Below are positions 18,690 to 27,335 of a stretch of DNA of 64,000 bases, one piece after another. This DNA is from DATNPX01 sp036702975 (GTDB taxonomy: Bacteria; Cyanobacteriota; Vampirovibrionia; Obscuribacterales; Obscuribacteraceae): positions 310,001-374,000 of the forward strand of contig DATNPX010000016.1 of the NCBI GenBank assembly GCA_036702975.1. Reading direction: 5' to 3'. A program made the position numbers and the translations under genes. The notes beneath the pieces were generated by a model. The model worked only from the letters and a program-made list of their open reading frames with translations. It had not been told where the DNA came from and did no database searches. Position 1 is the stretch's first letter. Each line of letters starts with the position of its first letter.

Positions 18690-19955
18690 CTAAATAACTT
18701 CAGGATATTCCACTTCGCTCAGCCGCTCACCGTCGGCACCAGCTTTGGCTCCAACAGCAACGACATCTTTGCTTAATACTACTACCAGCAAAAGCAAAAT
18801 TCCAAGCAACCACAACGCTGCAGGAAGAGTAATCACCTGCGCGAGAAAGCCTATCGTGGGCGGACCGACGAGTAACCCTAGATATCCCAAAAGACTCACT
18901 GTAGCAATGGCCTTACCGGCTTCCACTTCCTGCGCATTACCGGCAGCTGCGAATCCGATTGGAACAGTGTTGGCTACACCCAAACCAATTAACGAAAATC
19001 CTATTAGTGCACTAACGGGAACCTTTGGAATCAGTACAATGCATACGCCGGCCAGCGCCATTATTGCACCCAGCCTAATTAAGAGAAGGCGTCCAAAGCG
19101 CTTGATGAGCGCATCACCAGTGAGACGCCCCGCGCACATCGCAACAGAAAAACAGGCATAACCGAGGGCTGCAAACCCAGGATCAGAACCTAAAATTCGA
19201 CGCAGATATACGCCGCTCCAGTCGCCAACTGCGCCTTCAACAAGAAAGCAACAAAACATGGTGATGCTAATTGCAAAAAGTAGTCGCGATCCGAACAGGC
19301 ACTTGAGCGTCTCGAGATGCGCGTTTCCTTCGACCTTCGCACCGGTCGAATCGTAACTCGAGGGCAAAAGCCAGCGCTGCATGACTGCGCCGAGTACGCA
19401 CAGAACAATGGCACTACCGACGAAATGCGTCTCTAAACCGACTCCCAGCCAAGCTGACAGAGCACCCACAATGGCTCCAGCAATTCCACCAATACTGAAT
19501 AAGGCATGGAAAGAAGACATTATTGAAGAGCCATGTAACTTCTCAACTACAACGGCATGTGCGTTCATCGCCACGTCAAGCGAGCCGAGGAAGATGCCGA
19601 GTACAACAACACTGAGCGCAAGACAAAGCAGATTAGGAGCAAACGCCGGCAGAACTAGCGCCGCGCAGCTGGCGTACATAGTCCACACAATCACCGGGCG
19701 ACTACCGATGGATGATGCCACCGCACCTGCGATCGACATCGCGATTAACGCACCGACTCCCATGCTGAGCAGAGCAATACCGAGAGGACCGGTATCCAAA
19801 TGCAGCTTATCTTGAACTGCAGGAATGCGCGCAGCCCAGGTCGCGACCGCACCACCGTTGATGAAAAACATCGTGCCTATAGCGGCTCTCGCCGCCTGCA
19901 CATTGACCGCAGGAGACTTAATTTCAGTTGATTGAGTGGGAGAAGTGTTTTGCAT
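18690..19955 (-). CDS. MFS transporter, YbjJ/FucP-like
   Basis: 421 residues with 12 predicted membrane segments and no fused domain. The segment GTMFFINGGAVATWAARIPA near the N-terminus, followed by KLHLDTGPLGIALLSMGVGA, is characteristic of the YbjJ-like MFS subfamily. A conserved SFHALFSIGGIAGA loop sits around residue 150. The substrate is unknown; members are often annotated as inner-membrane carriers of sugars or drugs. It converges with the tolC gene, with 151 bases between and no clear terminator. Confidence 0.82.
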   Translation of the reverse strand: MQNTSPTQSTEIKSPAVNVQAARAAIGTMFFINGGAVATWAARIPAVQDKLHLDTGPLGIALLSMGVGALIAMSIAGAVASSIGSRPVIVWTMYASCAALVLPAFAPNLLCLALSVVVLGIFLGSLDVAMNAHAVVVEKLHGSSIMSSFHALFSIGGIAGAIVGALSAWLGVGLETHFVGSAIVLCVLGAVMQRWLLPSSYDSTGAKVEGNAHLETLKCLFGSRLLFAISITMFCCFLVEGAVGDWSGVYLRRILGSDPGFAALGYACFSVAMCAGRLTGDALIKRFGRLLLIRLGAIMALAGVCIVLIPKVPVSALIGFSLIGLGVANTVPIGFAAAGNAQEVEAGKAIATVSLLGYLGLLVGPPTIGFLAQVITLPAALWLLGILLLLVVVLSKDVVAVGAKAGADGERLSEVEYPEVI

Positions 19956-20175
19956 TGCTTAGCCGATGACAGCATCAGTATTCCAGATTGTTCTGGCAGA
20001 CGTGCCTTTTGGTAAACAACTCTTGCCGCATTCAGTTCGTTAATGGATGCGTCTCATCATAAGGGATTGCTTCAGGACGCGGTTGCGAAGCTTTTGCACG
20101 TGTTCATCGCGCCAACCCGCTGCGGTATACTGGAACGTCGTCTCAGCGCAGACATCAAATTAGAGGGCTGTCACA

Positions 20176-20862
20176 ATTTACCGAGCACTGAAATTAGCTG
20201 TCGCAAAAACCCCACTTGCCGAGCTGCGTATTCCAGTCCTAGGCAAGGGTTGCGAGCTGGGCATGCGAAGCTTGATGGCCACGTGGGATATCCGAAACGA
20301 ATACCATCCTGACGCTAAAGCACTTCTGGAAAAACCTGACCCAGTAATCATCGCCGTTTATCATGGGCGCATGGCCGCATTGCTCGACCTTAAAAGACGA
20401 GAGAAAACTTCGGTATTAATTAGTAATAGTCGAGACGGAGAGATGGTAGCCAGGGCTTTACTCGGACTGAAATTCAAAGTCTCGAGAGGGTCGCCCAAAC
20501 ACGGCGCATTGCAAGCGGCAAAAAGCATGCTTGCAGCTCTTCACTCAGGACTCGACGTGGTCGTAACGGTTGATGGTCCTCAGGGACCGGCCATGGAAGT
20601 TAAGCCGGCTGTTATCAGGCTGGCTCAAACCAGCGGCACCCCGATTATTCCCATCGTTATGGATGCGAGCTTTAAATTGCATATGAAGTCATGGGACAGT
20701 TTCATGTACCCAAATCACTTCAGCAGAGTTTACACCATATATGGTGCTCCTTTGATGGTTCAGAAAGGTCGTTCTGAGTCTTTGGGTGAAGAATACAGGC
20801 TGGAGCTCCAAAAACGCCTGGACGAAATTGTGCGAGAAGCCGCGATAAAAATTAAGCAATAA
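20176..20862 (+). CDS. DUF374/lysophospholipid acyltransferase-family protein, probable ATT start
   Basis: The family body is clear: AVYHGRMAALLDL, then NSRDGEMVARALLGL, RGSPKHGALQAAK and VTVDGPQGPAMEVKPAVI, all hallmarks of the DUF374 acyltransferases related to LpxL. It probably acylates a lipid at the cytoplasmic membrane. ATG 20263 leaves out 29 codons of sensible protein (YRALKLAVAKTPLAELRIP and on) that extends back to an in-frame TAG at 20161. The stretch has no ATG, GTG or TTG, but ATT 20176 sits eight bases after AGAGGG, an ideal Shine-Dalgarno spacing. CTG 20188 is a second possibility. If only ATG 20263 is used the protein has 199 residues. Confidence 0.75.
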   Translation: MYRALKLAVAKTPLAELRIPVLGKGCELGMRSLMATWDIRNEYHPDAKALLEKPDPVIIAVYHGRMAALLDLKRREKTSVLISNSRDGEMVARALLGLKFKVSRGSPKHGALQAAKSMLAALHSGLDVVVTVDGPQGPAMEVKPAVIRLAQTSGTPIIPIVMDASFKLHMKSWDSFMYPNHFSRVYTIYGAPLMVQKGRSESLGEEYRLELQKRLDEIVREAAIKIKQ

Positions 20863-21006
20863 GTTAAGCGAAATCACTCACTTCTTCGTCACTTTGGTGA
20901 GACCAGATGATTGCGCACGACCTGAATTGCTGATCAGCATTTAATCGAAAACAGCCGGCAAGACACGCACTTGTTAAGCGAATATGTTGCTCATCTTCAC
21001 GCATAC

Positions 21007-21034
21007 TTGGCAATCTCGTCTTTGGCAGTAGAAT
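21007..21034 (+). promoter_or_regulatory. candidate sigma70-type promoter
   Basis: TTGGCA (21007-21012), 16-base spacer, TAGAAT (21029-21034), about 80 bases before the RelA/SpoT-like gene. This is a plausible but not strong match. Confidence 0.35.
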
Positions 21035-21114
21035 AGCTATCAGTCACACCGCACGGTTCGTTCGCGCTCGGGAGCAGGGTCATCCAATCAGTTCATTCAC
21101 CACTGCTTCTGGCG

Positions 21115-22161
21115 ATGCACGATCCCGTGCTGCACAAGTTCATCGCTTATCTAGGGGAAAAAAGAGCCGAACAAGAGGCCAACCCCAGTGAGCATGTGAA
21201 GATCGAACTTTCGCGGGAATTTATCACAAGTGTGCGAGAGTCGTTTCGCGAGAATATTCTGGATGGTGAGCGCCAGCTCCACAATTTATCGCACTTACTT
21301 TCATCAATCTTGCTCGAGGGCGACTTTGAACTACACAGCAACGTAATCGGTGCCCTGCCTGGAGCCGAAGAGCGTCCGTTTCTAATTCGCGAACGCATTG
21401 CGCAGGAAACGCTGTTTTCGGTAACAGACATCGACCTCGGCAATCAAATGCTGGACAATTTCCGCTACCGGGACGGGAAAGCCTGGGTGCCGCTAAATCT
21501 CTCAGCCAACTTTGTGGAATACATTCCACTCGGACGCCCTGAAACTGGGGTCAATCGCCTCACCAGTCGAGTGAAAGCAGAAGAAGAACTCTGGAATAAA
21601 GTCGCAGACGAAATCTTCATGCTCGATGATCTCGTGTCGCGTGACAAACATTTGCGTCGTTACAGCAAATACGTCAAAGACATTTTTGGCATCAAAATCG
21701 TTTGCGATGACGAAGAGACTTGCCTGAAAGTGCACGAGCAGCTCGTCACGCTAACCTATGGTGATGTCGCCGGCGAGCAAGTCGGCTGGCTCCAAAATCT
21801 CAACATATCAGCACAGGAAGATCCTGATGCATTCCTTCTCAATTTCATCGAAACCAAAAACTATCTAACTTGCGCGCCGGAAGAGATGAAGAAAACTGGC
21901 TGGAAAGCGCTCAAGAGCGTGGCCAGATGGAATGGACGATTGTTCGAAATCCAGGTGCAACCACTAGGCAACTACTATTTAGAACTTGATCACATGTCCG
22001 GACCATCGCACAGCTCATTCAAACTAAAGAGAGATGACTTGAGAGATGAAGTCGCTCAAAGAATCCCACTCTATGGATTCTACCGAGACCTACTGAAGAT
22101 GCTATTTTTGGAAGAGGATATTTGCTTTGAAGCACACAACGCTTCGGTCATCATTACCTAA
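21115..22161 (+). CDS. divergent RelA/SpoT-synthetase-like nucleotidyltransferase fold protein
   Basis: 348 residues, no signal peptide or membrane segment. The C-terminal half follows the order of RelA/SpoT (p)ppGpp synthetase motifs: SRVKAEEELWNKV (R152, K154, K162) like RVKS..SI..K; KDIFGIKIVCD (D189) like DIxGxRI; TGWKALKS (262-268) in place of NGYxSLH; FEIQVQP (E278) in place of VEIQIRT; then LDHMSGPSHSSFK like the MH..AE..HW.YK end. The acidic D and E expected to hold metal or activate hydroxyl are kept, while the guanine-stacking Tyr is Trp. The N-terminal 140 residues are novel, with no HD hydrolase or TGS domain. The family assignment is my inference; product and activity are unknown. 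Confidence 0.6.
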   Translation: MHDPVLHKFIAYLGEKRAEQEANPSEHVKIELSREFITSVRESFRENILDGERQLHNLSHLLSSILLEGDFELHSNVIGALPGAEERPFLIRERIAQETLFSVTDIDLGNQMLDNFRYRDGKAWVPLNLSANFVEYIPLGRPETGVNRLTSRVKAEEELWNKVADEIFMLDDLVSRDKHLRRYSKYVKDIFGIKIVCDDEETCLKVHEQLVTLTYGDVAGEQVGWLQNLNISAQEDPDAFLLNFIETKNYLTCAPEEMKKTGWKALKSVARWNGRLFEIQVQPLGNYYLELDHMSGPSHSSFKLKRDDLRDEVAQRIPLYGFYRDLLKMLFLEEDICFEAHNASVIIT

Positions 22162-22218
22162 CGTGGCGCGGTAAAACGCTATTTTCGAAACGGACGGCTC
22201 TTCATTCTATCGAGTGCA

Positions 22219-23151
22219 CTAGTGGCCGCCGGTGAGCCCTTCGAGCATCTCTTTAAGACTGTCTGCTGACCCCCCATAGGCATCCTCAACTTTTTCCAAG
22301 CGCGTATAGCCAGGCGGAATGAGAAATTCAGACGGTTTTACTTTGCTCTTAGTCAATTCTAGTGTTCGAAGATCGTGCCTGGTTGTGCCCTTGCGATTGG
22401 TATAGACAACCTGCAATGGCAGCCCCTCGGGAACCGGCACCGCATAGACAAGACTGAGCGCTTGAGAAAGGGGTTTCAAATCATCCGCAATTGCTGAAGT
22501 GGTAATTATCTCAGCACCGGTAAGTTCCTGCTTTTCTTCCGGCGTAAGGTGATCATTTCTCCTGAATTGCTGTTTAGACTTCAAGGTCTGTTTGTTGACC
22601 GCAACACCCATAAATGTCTGTGATTCCATCTTTTCAAGCTTCAAGTCGGCATACGCAGACCGTCGAAAATAACTTGCTTTCTGCATGGGGGGCTTCCAGT
22701 TCGCCAAAGGGCCGCTCCAATAAACTTTAGAGCCATGATTGCAGACCGCCACGACATCTTCCTTAGGTCTGAACAAATACTCAATTCCTGCATGACTGTC
22801 CAATCTAAGCCCCTGCGCGCATGCTTTCACATCAAACTGCCCACCAGCCTGGCACTCCTGCCTTAGAAAGTATCCATCGACTAACTTTTCCGACTTCATG
22901 CTCTCCGATTTTTGCGCTTTGCTGGACAAGGACAGCGTAGAAGCTTTTCCGTTGTCCAAATGTTTATTCGCAGACGAAACTGTTTTAGTTGCTACAGAAT
23001 TGCTCGCTGGCGTAGCGATAGACGGAAAAAGAGCAAAAGTTGTGCTCACTATTGCCAACAAAGCGAAGCACAATGCGCTGCGAAATACGAATCCACGAGC
23101 ACTCAAACAAACACTAAAAACTTTCCTGCTGAATATCGAATCAATTACCAA
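22219..23151 (-). CDS. secreted protein of unknown function (long paralogue)
   Basis: 310 residues. A long positively charged leader and a hydrophobic stretch (about 25-50) suggest export, then a Ser/Lys-rich linker to about residue 90. The conserved core (DGYFLRQECQAGGQFDVKAC, VVAVCNHGSKVYWSGPLANW) is shared with the truncated protein at 6837. A Lys/Arg-rich middle and a C-terminal part with LIPPGYTRLEKVEDAYGG follow. The EFxIPxGY ending resembles DUF4412-like periplasmic proteins, where a barrel ends in such a segment. It lies 59 bases downstream of the gene at 23211 on the same strand, so the two may be co-transcribed. Confidence 0.6.
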   Translation of the reverse strand: MVIDSIFSRKVFSVCLSARGFVFRSALCFALLAIVSTTFALFPSIATPASNSVATKTVSSANKHLDNGKASTLSLSSKAQKSESMKSEKLVDGYFLRQECQAGGQFDVKACAQGLRLDSHAGIEYLFRPKEDVVAVCNHGSKVYWSGPLANWKPPMQKASYFRRSAYADLKLEKMESQTFMGVAVNKQTLKSKQQFRRNDHLTPEEKQELTGAEIITTSAIADDLKPLSQALSLVYAVPVPEGLPLQVVYTNRKGTTRHDLRTLELTKSKVKPSEFLIPPGYTRLEKVEDAYGGSADSLKEMLEGLTGGH

Positions 23152-23210
23152 TGCAATGCCATTGCTTCAGAGGGGTTCAGCATATTGTAGCCCGTCGCCG
23201 ACACAAATGC

Positions 23211-24131
23211 TCAGTATTTACTTTTAGTCGTCGCGGCAGAAAAGTTGGGATAGTTGAACACACGGCGCTTCCAGCCCGGCAGCCAGCGCTCTTCATGCCT
23301 CTCAGGAGGTGCATTGGATACACGTCGCGCTAGCACGATAGAAGCACTCTGCGAGAATTGCTGAACCGGATCGGCTGAATCACTCATCCCTTCCAGCACC
23401 TGCAAGAGCCCCCAGCCGCTACCGTTGTAGCGTTCTTTCTCATTTGTACCTTCACCTTTGAAATTGACATAGTCAATCAAAGCGAATGTGCCCGCGCGGC
23501 CACTGCTGAGTAGGCGATAAAACCTCCTTTGCAAAACAGAACGTTCATTTGGTGCAGCCTTTTCTAGCACCGCTGGTAGTGCCGCCTCCAATCTCGCAAC
23601 GATAAAACGAGTCTGCTCTGGCACGGTAGAGGCCAACAAGGTCCGTAGTTCGCTTAGCTTTTTTCCGTTCAAGTCACGCAAAAATTCTTCGCGACTATTC
23701 CATGGACAATGGCTATCCGGAGTCAACCAAGACGGCAACTTAATTCCACTCACCTGCAAAAAGGCAACAAGCTTTGGAAAACTCTCTTCAAAGCGCTCAG
23801 GAGCAGACTCTCTGTACCATATAAAGTGTCCTATCCCGAGGGAAGGAAAGCCCTCGCCCACGTTCCAAGACGTAAGCCCGTCCATTCGCTCACCGCATTC
23901 ATTGCGCCAAATCGCGTGTCCGATTGCCTCGGCGTCAGACTCAGAGAGCTTAAGTTTCGGCTGTGTACTGCTGGCAGAATTCATGGACGATGTTGACTCG
24001 TGCCACGTCGAGTTACTGCTTGTAGGTACCACATGCCGTTGCGCGAGCGCCGAACCCACGACGGTGCCGTATATAAGCATCAGACAAGTCAGGTAGGTGC
24101 TGGCTTTCAGGAAGTTTGACAACTGTGGCAA
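23211..24131 (-). CDS. conserved secreted protein, possible lysozyme-like fold
   Basis: 306 residues. The signal peptide ends near GSALAQ. The mature domain begins at about 60: IGHAIWRNECGERMDGLTSW, then GEGFPSLGIGHFIWY, CPWNSREEF and, near the C-terminus, DYVNFKGEG, GWGLLQVLEGM and RWLPGWKRR. I recall this set of motifs as a conserved uncharacterised bacterial family. The WxNE...G.G..SLGIGHF arrangement recalls T4-type lysozymes (Glu, then Thr/Gly-x-G-x-x-T), so peptidoglycan cleavage in the periplasm is possible but unproven. Confidence 0.65.
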   Translation of the reverse strand: MPQLSNFLKASTYLTCLMLIYGTVVGSALAQRHVVPTSSNSTWHESTSSMNSASSTQPKLKLSESDAEAIGHAIWRNECGERMDGLTSWNVGEGFPSLGIGHFIWYRESAPERFEESFPKLVAFLQVSGIKLPSWLTPDSHCPWNSREEFLRDLNGKKLSELRTLLASTVPEQTRFIVARLEAALPAVLEKAAPNERSVLQRRFYRLLSSGRAGTFALIDYVNFKGEGTNEKERYNGSGWGLLQVLEGMSDSADPVQQFSQSASIVLARRVSNAPPERHEERWLPGWKRRVFNYPNFSAATTKSKY

Positions 24132-24178
24132 TTCTCCAAAATTTATTAGGTGTGAATTATTCGAAAAAATCTAACGGT

Positions 24179-24187
24179 TGTTATAAT
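24179..24187 (+). promoter_or_regulatory. extended -10 promoter element
   Basis: TGTTATAAT, a perfect extended -10, lies 23 bases before the GTG of the uracil-DNA glycosylase-like gene. No clear -35 is needed for extended -10 promoters, and none is seen. Confidence 0.5.
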
Positions 24188-24210
24188 CAGGCATTAGAAC
24201 TGGTGTTGAC

Positions 24211-24840
24211 GTGATTTCAAGCAAACAACAAGCGATCGCTTCTCACATTGCGGAGCTAAAAACGTGTCAACGGTGTCCCGGCATGGTCGGTCCGGTAGTG
24301 ACGCATCGGCCCATACTCTCCAAAGTCTACTTGATTGGGCAAGCTCCTGGCCCAAGAGAAGGAGCCGCGGGACGTCCTTTTGCCTGGACAGCCGGTAAGA
24401 CTCTTTTTAGGTGGTTCTCCACAATCGGTCTTGACGAGGAACAGTTTCGCTCTCTTGCATACATGTCAGCCGTTTGCCGCTGTTTCCCGGGGAAGGCTTC
24501 AGGTGGCGGCGATCGAGTTCCAGGACCACTTGAAATTCGCAACTGCAGCAGCTGGATGGAACAAGAGTTTCGCATTCTACAACCAGATTTGGTTATACCT
24601 GTAGGCAAACTGGCGATCGAGCAATCACTGGGCAAATGCCAATTGACGGACGTAATTGGTGTTGACTTCAAGGAGACATTATTCGGCGTTAAGTGCGATG
24701 TGATACCACTTCCTCATCCTTCGGGTGCATCGACGTGGTTCAAACGCGAACCAGGCATAACGCTTCTTCAGAAGGCATTGACTCTAATCGGGGAGCATCC
24801 TTCCTGGCAAAAACTAATTGACCAAACTCGCAGCGAGTGA
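24211..24840 (+). CDS. uracil-DNA glycosylase superfamily protein (Fe-S type, family 4/5-like)
   Basis: 209 residues, GTG start. Motif A is GQAPGPREGAAGRPF (about 43-57) and motif B is HPSG (about 170-173), the UDG-fold active site that flips and cleaves uracil from DNA. Four cysteines match the family-4 iron-sulfur ligands: TCQRCP at 18-22, the AVCRCF region and the later RNCSSW. It should act in base-excision repair in the cytosol. GQAPG instead of GEAPG is a family-level variation, so base specificity may differ. It is divergent from the secreted-protein pair upstream. Confidence 0.82.
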   Translation: MISSKQQAIASHIAELKTCQRCPGMVGPVVTHRPILSKVYLIGQAPGPREGAAGRPFAWTAGKTLFRWFSTIGLDEEQFRSLAYMSAVCRCFPGKASGGGDRVPGPLEIRNCSSWMEQEFRILQPDLVIPVGKLAIEQSLGKCQLTDVIGVDFKETLFGVKCDVIPLPHPSGASTWFKREPGITLLQKALTLIGEHPSWQKLIDQTRSE

Positions 24841-24857
24841 CCAAGCGCTACTCGCGT

Positions 24858-26660
24858 CTAGTCGAAGCCCAATCCACCAGTCAATTGTTCAACCATCGGT
24901 TGCGGATCGTTCCAGACCGGCGTATCGATTTTGCTGAAACCAACCACACTTAGACCGCGCAGGCGATGCGAATTCACAGCCTGTTCAACAGAAGAGACTT
25001 GATTGTCTGGCACAAACATGTGAGTAACCTCTGGTTTTCGCAACCCAAGCCACTCTCGCCATGAGCTACCAAGTTTCAAACGTTCGATCAACAATTCGCC
25101 GGGTTCAGTAAACATCGCGGGTTTTGCCTGGCTCATAACGTCACGCGAGATGCCAAATACAACTGGATAATCGGTTAAATGAACTGGACCGGCGCGATGA
25201 TAGAGAAAAGCTGTAGGAAAGCTACGGGTCATCGAAATCTCTTGATGGGCGATATCTTGCCCGGCACTCTCCCCTGTTTTCTGTTCGATACCCCGCGAGC
25301 GCACTTCGTGTGCGGACAAGATAGAGCGTTGCTCCAGAATCGGCCCAATCGCTCTCGAGTTAGTCGCATGAAACAGATTTGTCAAATTGGCCGAAGGCTC
25401 GAAAGGCATCCACGCCAGTGGAGTTGCACCGTGGCGGCTTATTGCATCATTAGTGGCACCAAGACCGAGTTTTTCGTTGAGAGCAGCAATATCAAAACCA
25501 AAATAATTCTGCGCACCATCATGCAAGCCAGAGAACAGTTCATATTTTTCAGGGTCTTTGCCAATGTCGACCGGCGCCAGTTTCGCCATTTTTCCGTCAA
25601 GCTCACTTACACCAACACCCGGGCCAGCATTGAGCGGCGAATTGAGAGCATCACGAATTTGAGCAATTCGCTCAACCGAATAATTGGCACCAGGAGGTGC
25701 CGCAGCAGCCAGTTCAGCATCCGAATAGGCAGCCATTCCAGGCGAATCAGCAGTTCCGTGCCATACGCCGAGCAATCTTTCAACGAAAGCGGCCTTGGTT
25801 TTCGCAAGAGCATAAAATGCGGTATTGCCCGTGGTGCCTTGCCGATCAACAGCCTGAACATCTTCCACAAACCTAGCAAAGTGTCTATCAAAAGCCAGAA
25901 CCGGATTGTTTTCTGGCGTAAGCGGAAGGCGCGGACTTTCAGGCGCATGCGCTTTAGCAAAGACGTCACTCTGCGAAACTCTACTAACTCCGAGTTGGAG
26001 AACATCCATACCAGCGCTGAACAACGCAAACCTTCCTGCTGCTGCCGCGGTTTCCTCGCCCGTTGCCAAACGCCCATCTCTCACATAGGCATTTTCATTG
26101 GCCCAAACAGCTCCGCTTATAGAACCAGCAATCACACTATTTCGGCTGCGATTCAGGAACGTAGTCGAGCCGAAATCTTTGGAAGAATCTAGAGCTTTTT
26201 TCGTTCCACCCATAATCGCAAAGGTCGAGCCGGTGATGATGGCAGATTCCAAACGTCCACGCAAAAGTCCTTTCGATTCGTCGCTCTTGGTCAGCAAGCC
26301 GCCGTCCACGGCACCAGTGGCAAACATCTTGATTGCCGTGCCTGACGCGCCATCCACCGCTGCACCGAGCACAGGTTTGAGAGCGCCATGGGTTGCTGCG
26401 CTCAAAATGGAGAAATCGACGACTTCACCAACCAATTCCCCAGCCTTTGCAGCCAAAGTTCGTTCACTTTGCGCCTGGGGCTCTTCAGGCTTTGAGCCAC
26501 ATAGCTGTTTAACAGCATCTATGGGCTTTTGAACTGCGCCCTGATAACATCCCTTGAGGAAATCAATGGGATTTATGTTATGCAAGACCGAGCCAACCAT
26601 ACTCTCATTCGGAGACGGTTGCGAAGCAGCTCGATTATCGCCCAGCGATTCGGTTCCCAA
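24858..26660 (-). CDS. large protein with possible ADP-ribosyltransferase-like C-terminus
   Basis: 600 residues, TTG start at 26660 (ATG 26600 is an alternative). Residues about 65-230 are Ala/Gly-rich hydrophobic helices, of the type seen in large bacterial envelope or toxin-carrier proteins. The C-terminal part (about 425-580) contains LFHATNSRAIGPILEQRSIL, then SMTRSFPTAFLYH and YPVVFGISRDVM. That order (H-x-T near a 'gate', a Ser/Thr strand, later acidic residues) resembles ART-fold enzymes of the DarT/KptA-like group, and the spacing is plausible. This is only an eye-level analogy; I cannot place the catalytic Glu with confidence. It converges with the UDG-like gene. Confidence 0.5.
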   Translation of the reverse strand: MGTESLGDNRAASQPSPNESMVGSVLHNINPIDFLKGCYQGAVQKPIDAVKQLCGSKPEEPQAQSERTLAAKAGELVGEVVDFSILSAATHGALKPVLGAAVDGASGTAIKMFATGAVDGGLLTKSDESKGLLRGRLESAIITGSTFAIMGGTKKALDSSKDFGSTTFLNRSRNSVIAGSISGAVWANENAYVRDGRLATGEETAAAAGRFALFSAGMDVLQLGVSRVSQSDVFAKAHAPESPRLPLTPENNPVLAFDRHFARFVEDVQAVDRQGTTGNTAFYALAKTKAAFVERLLGVWHGTADSPGMAAYSDAELAAAAPPGANYSVERIAQIRDALNSPLNAGPGVGVSELDGKMAKLAPVDIGKDPEKYELFSGLHDGAQNYFGFDIAALNEKLGLGATNDAISRHGATPLAWMPFEPSANLTNLFHATNSRAIGPILEQRSILSAHEVRSRGIEQKTGESAGQDIAHQEISMTRSFPTAFLYHRAGPVHLTDYPVVFGISRDVMSQAKPAMFTEPGELLIERLKLGSSWREWLGLRKPEVTHMFVPDNQVSSVEQAVNSHRLRGLSVVGFSKIDTPVWNDPQPMVEQLTGGLGFD

Positions 26661-26879
26661 AAATGTTCACTCTTGCGTCTTATGGCACCATACTGACGGT
26701 AAAATGGCGCCGTGTCACCCGGGAAAATACGTAACTTCCCGATGTGATTGCGCCCTACGCCAGATAGACCGAACAGAGCGGACAATTTAATGCAAGAAGG
26801 TAACGCAGATACGGCGGAACTCGTCAGAAGATATGGCAACATCAATTAGCGCGTCTATCATTGGCACTGGAGAAGCGAA

Positions 26880-27224
26880 ATGCCCTATGTAGAAACTTAC
26901 CTGGGAGCAATAACGGCAGATGCTGAGGACGTAACAATACAATTTAGCGATCAAGAACTGACTCTCGGTTTTCGTGACTATGTGAAACAAGTTTGCAAGC
27001 TTGTATTTTCTGAAACACTCGCTTTTCGATGGCAAGAGTTTGACGAATCAGATCCAGCCATCGATTCTGACAAAACTTATGAGGTGACTGAATCTGAGTG
27101 GCTGCAGCGTCAGGCAAACCTACAGGGTGAAAACGCCGACCACTATAAACACTTCAAGTTGTGCTTTAATGCTTGCGGCACTCTCGACATTCTCGCGAAA
27201 TCAGTGGGGTCATCAAAGTCATGA
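26880..27224 (+). CDS. small acidic conserved protein, immunity-protein-like
   Basis: 114 residues, cytosolic, strongly acidic. ATG 26880 has a fine GGAGAAG Shine-Dalgarno four bases before it. The ending HYKHFKLCFNACGTLDILA and ESEWLQRQANL in the middle fit a family of small orphan proteins scattered through bacterial genomes, some next to toxins. Function unknown. It is divergent from the 600-residue protein, which is the only toxin-like candidate beside it. Confidence 0.6.
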   Translation: MPYVETYLGAITADAEDVTIQFSDQELTLGFRDYVKQVCKLVFSETLAFRWQEFDESDPAIDSDKTYEVTESEWLQRQANLQGENADHYKHFKLCFNACGTLDILAKSVGSSKS

Positions 27225-27335
27225 CGATCCAAAAACATTCACTGCAGGAATAGAAAAGGACGTTTTCTTTAGCGTTACGCCAGAGATCTGTAATAGCAGA
27301 CCTATCGTTGGCCGACAAATTGTGAGGAGACAACT

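Noticed and set aside
20043..20312. 89-codon frame starting before the DUF374 gene
   Set aside because: Different frame from the acyltransferase, whose family-like sequence extends through the same bases.
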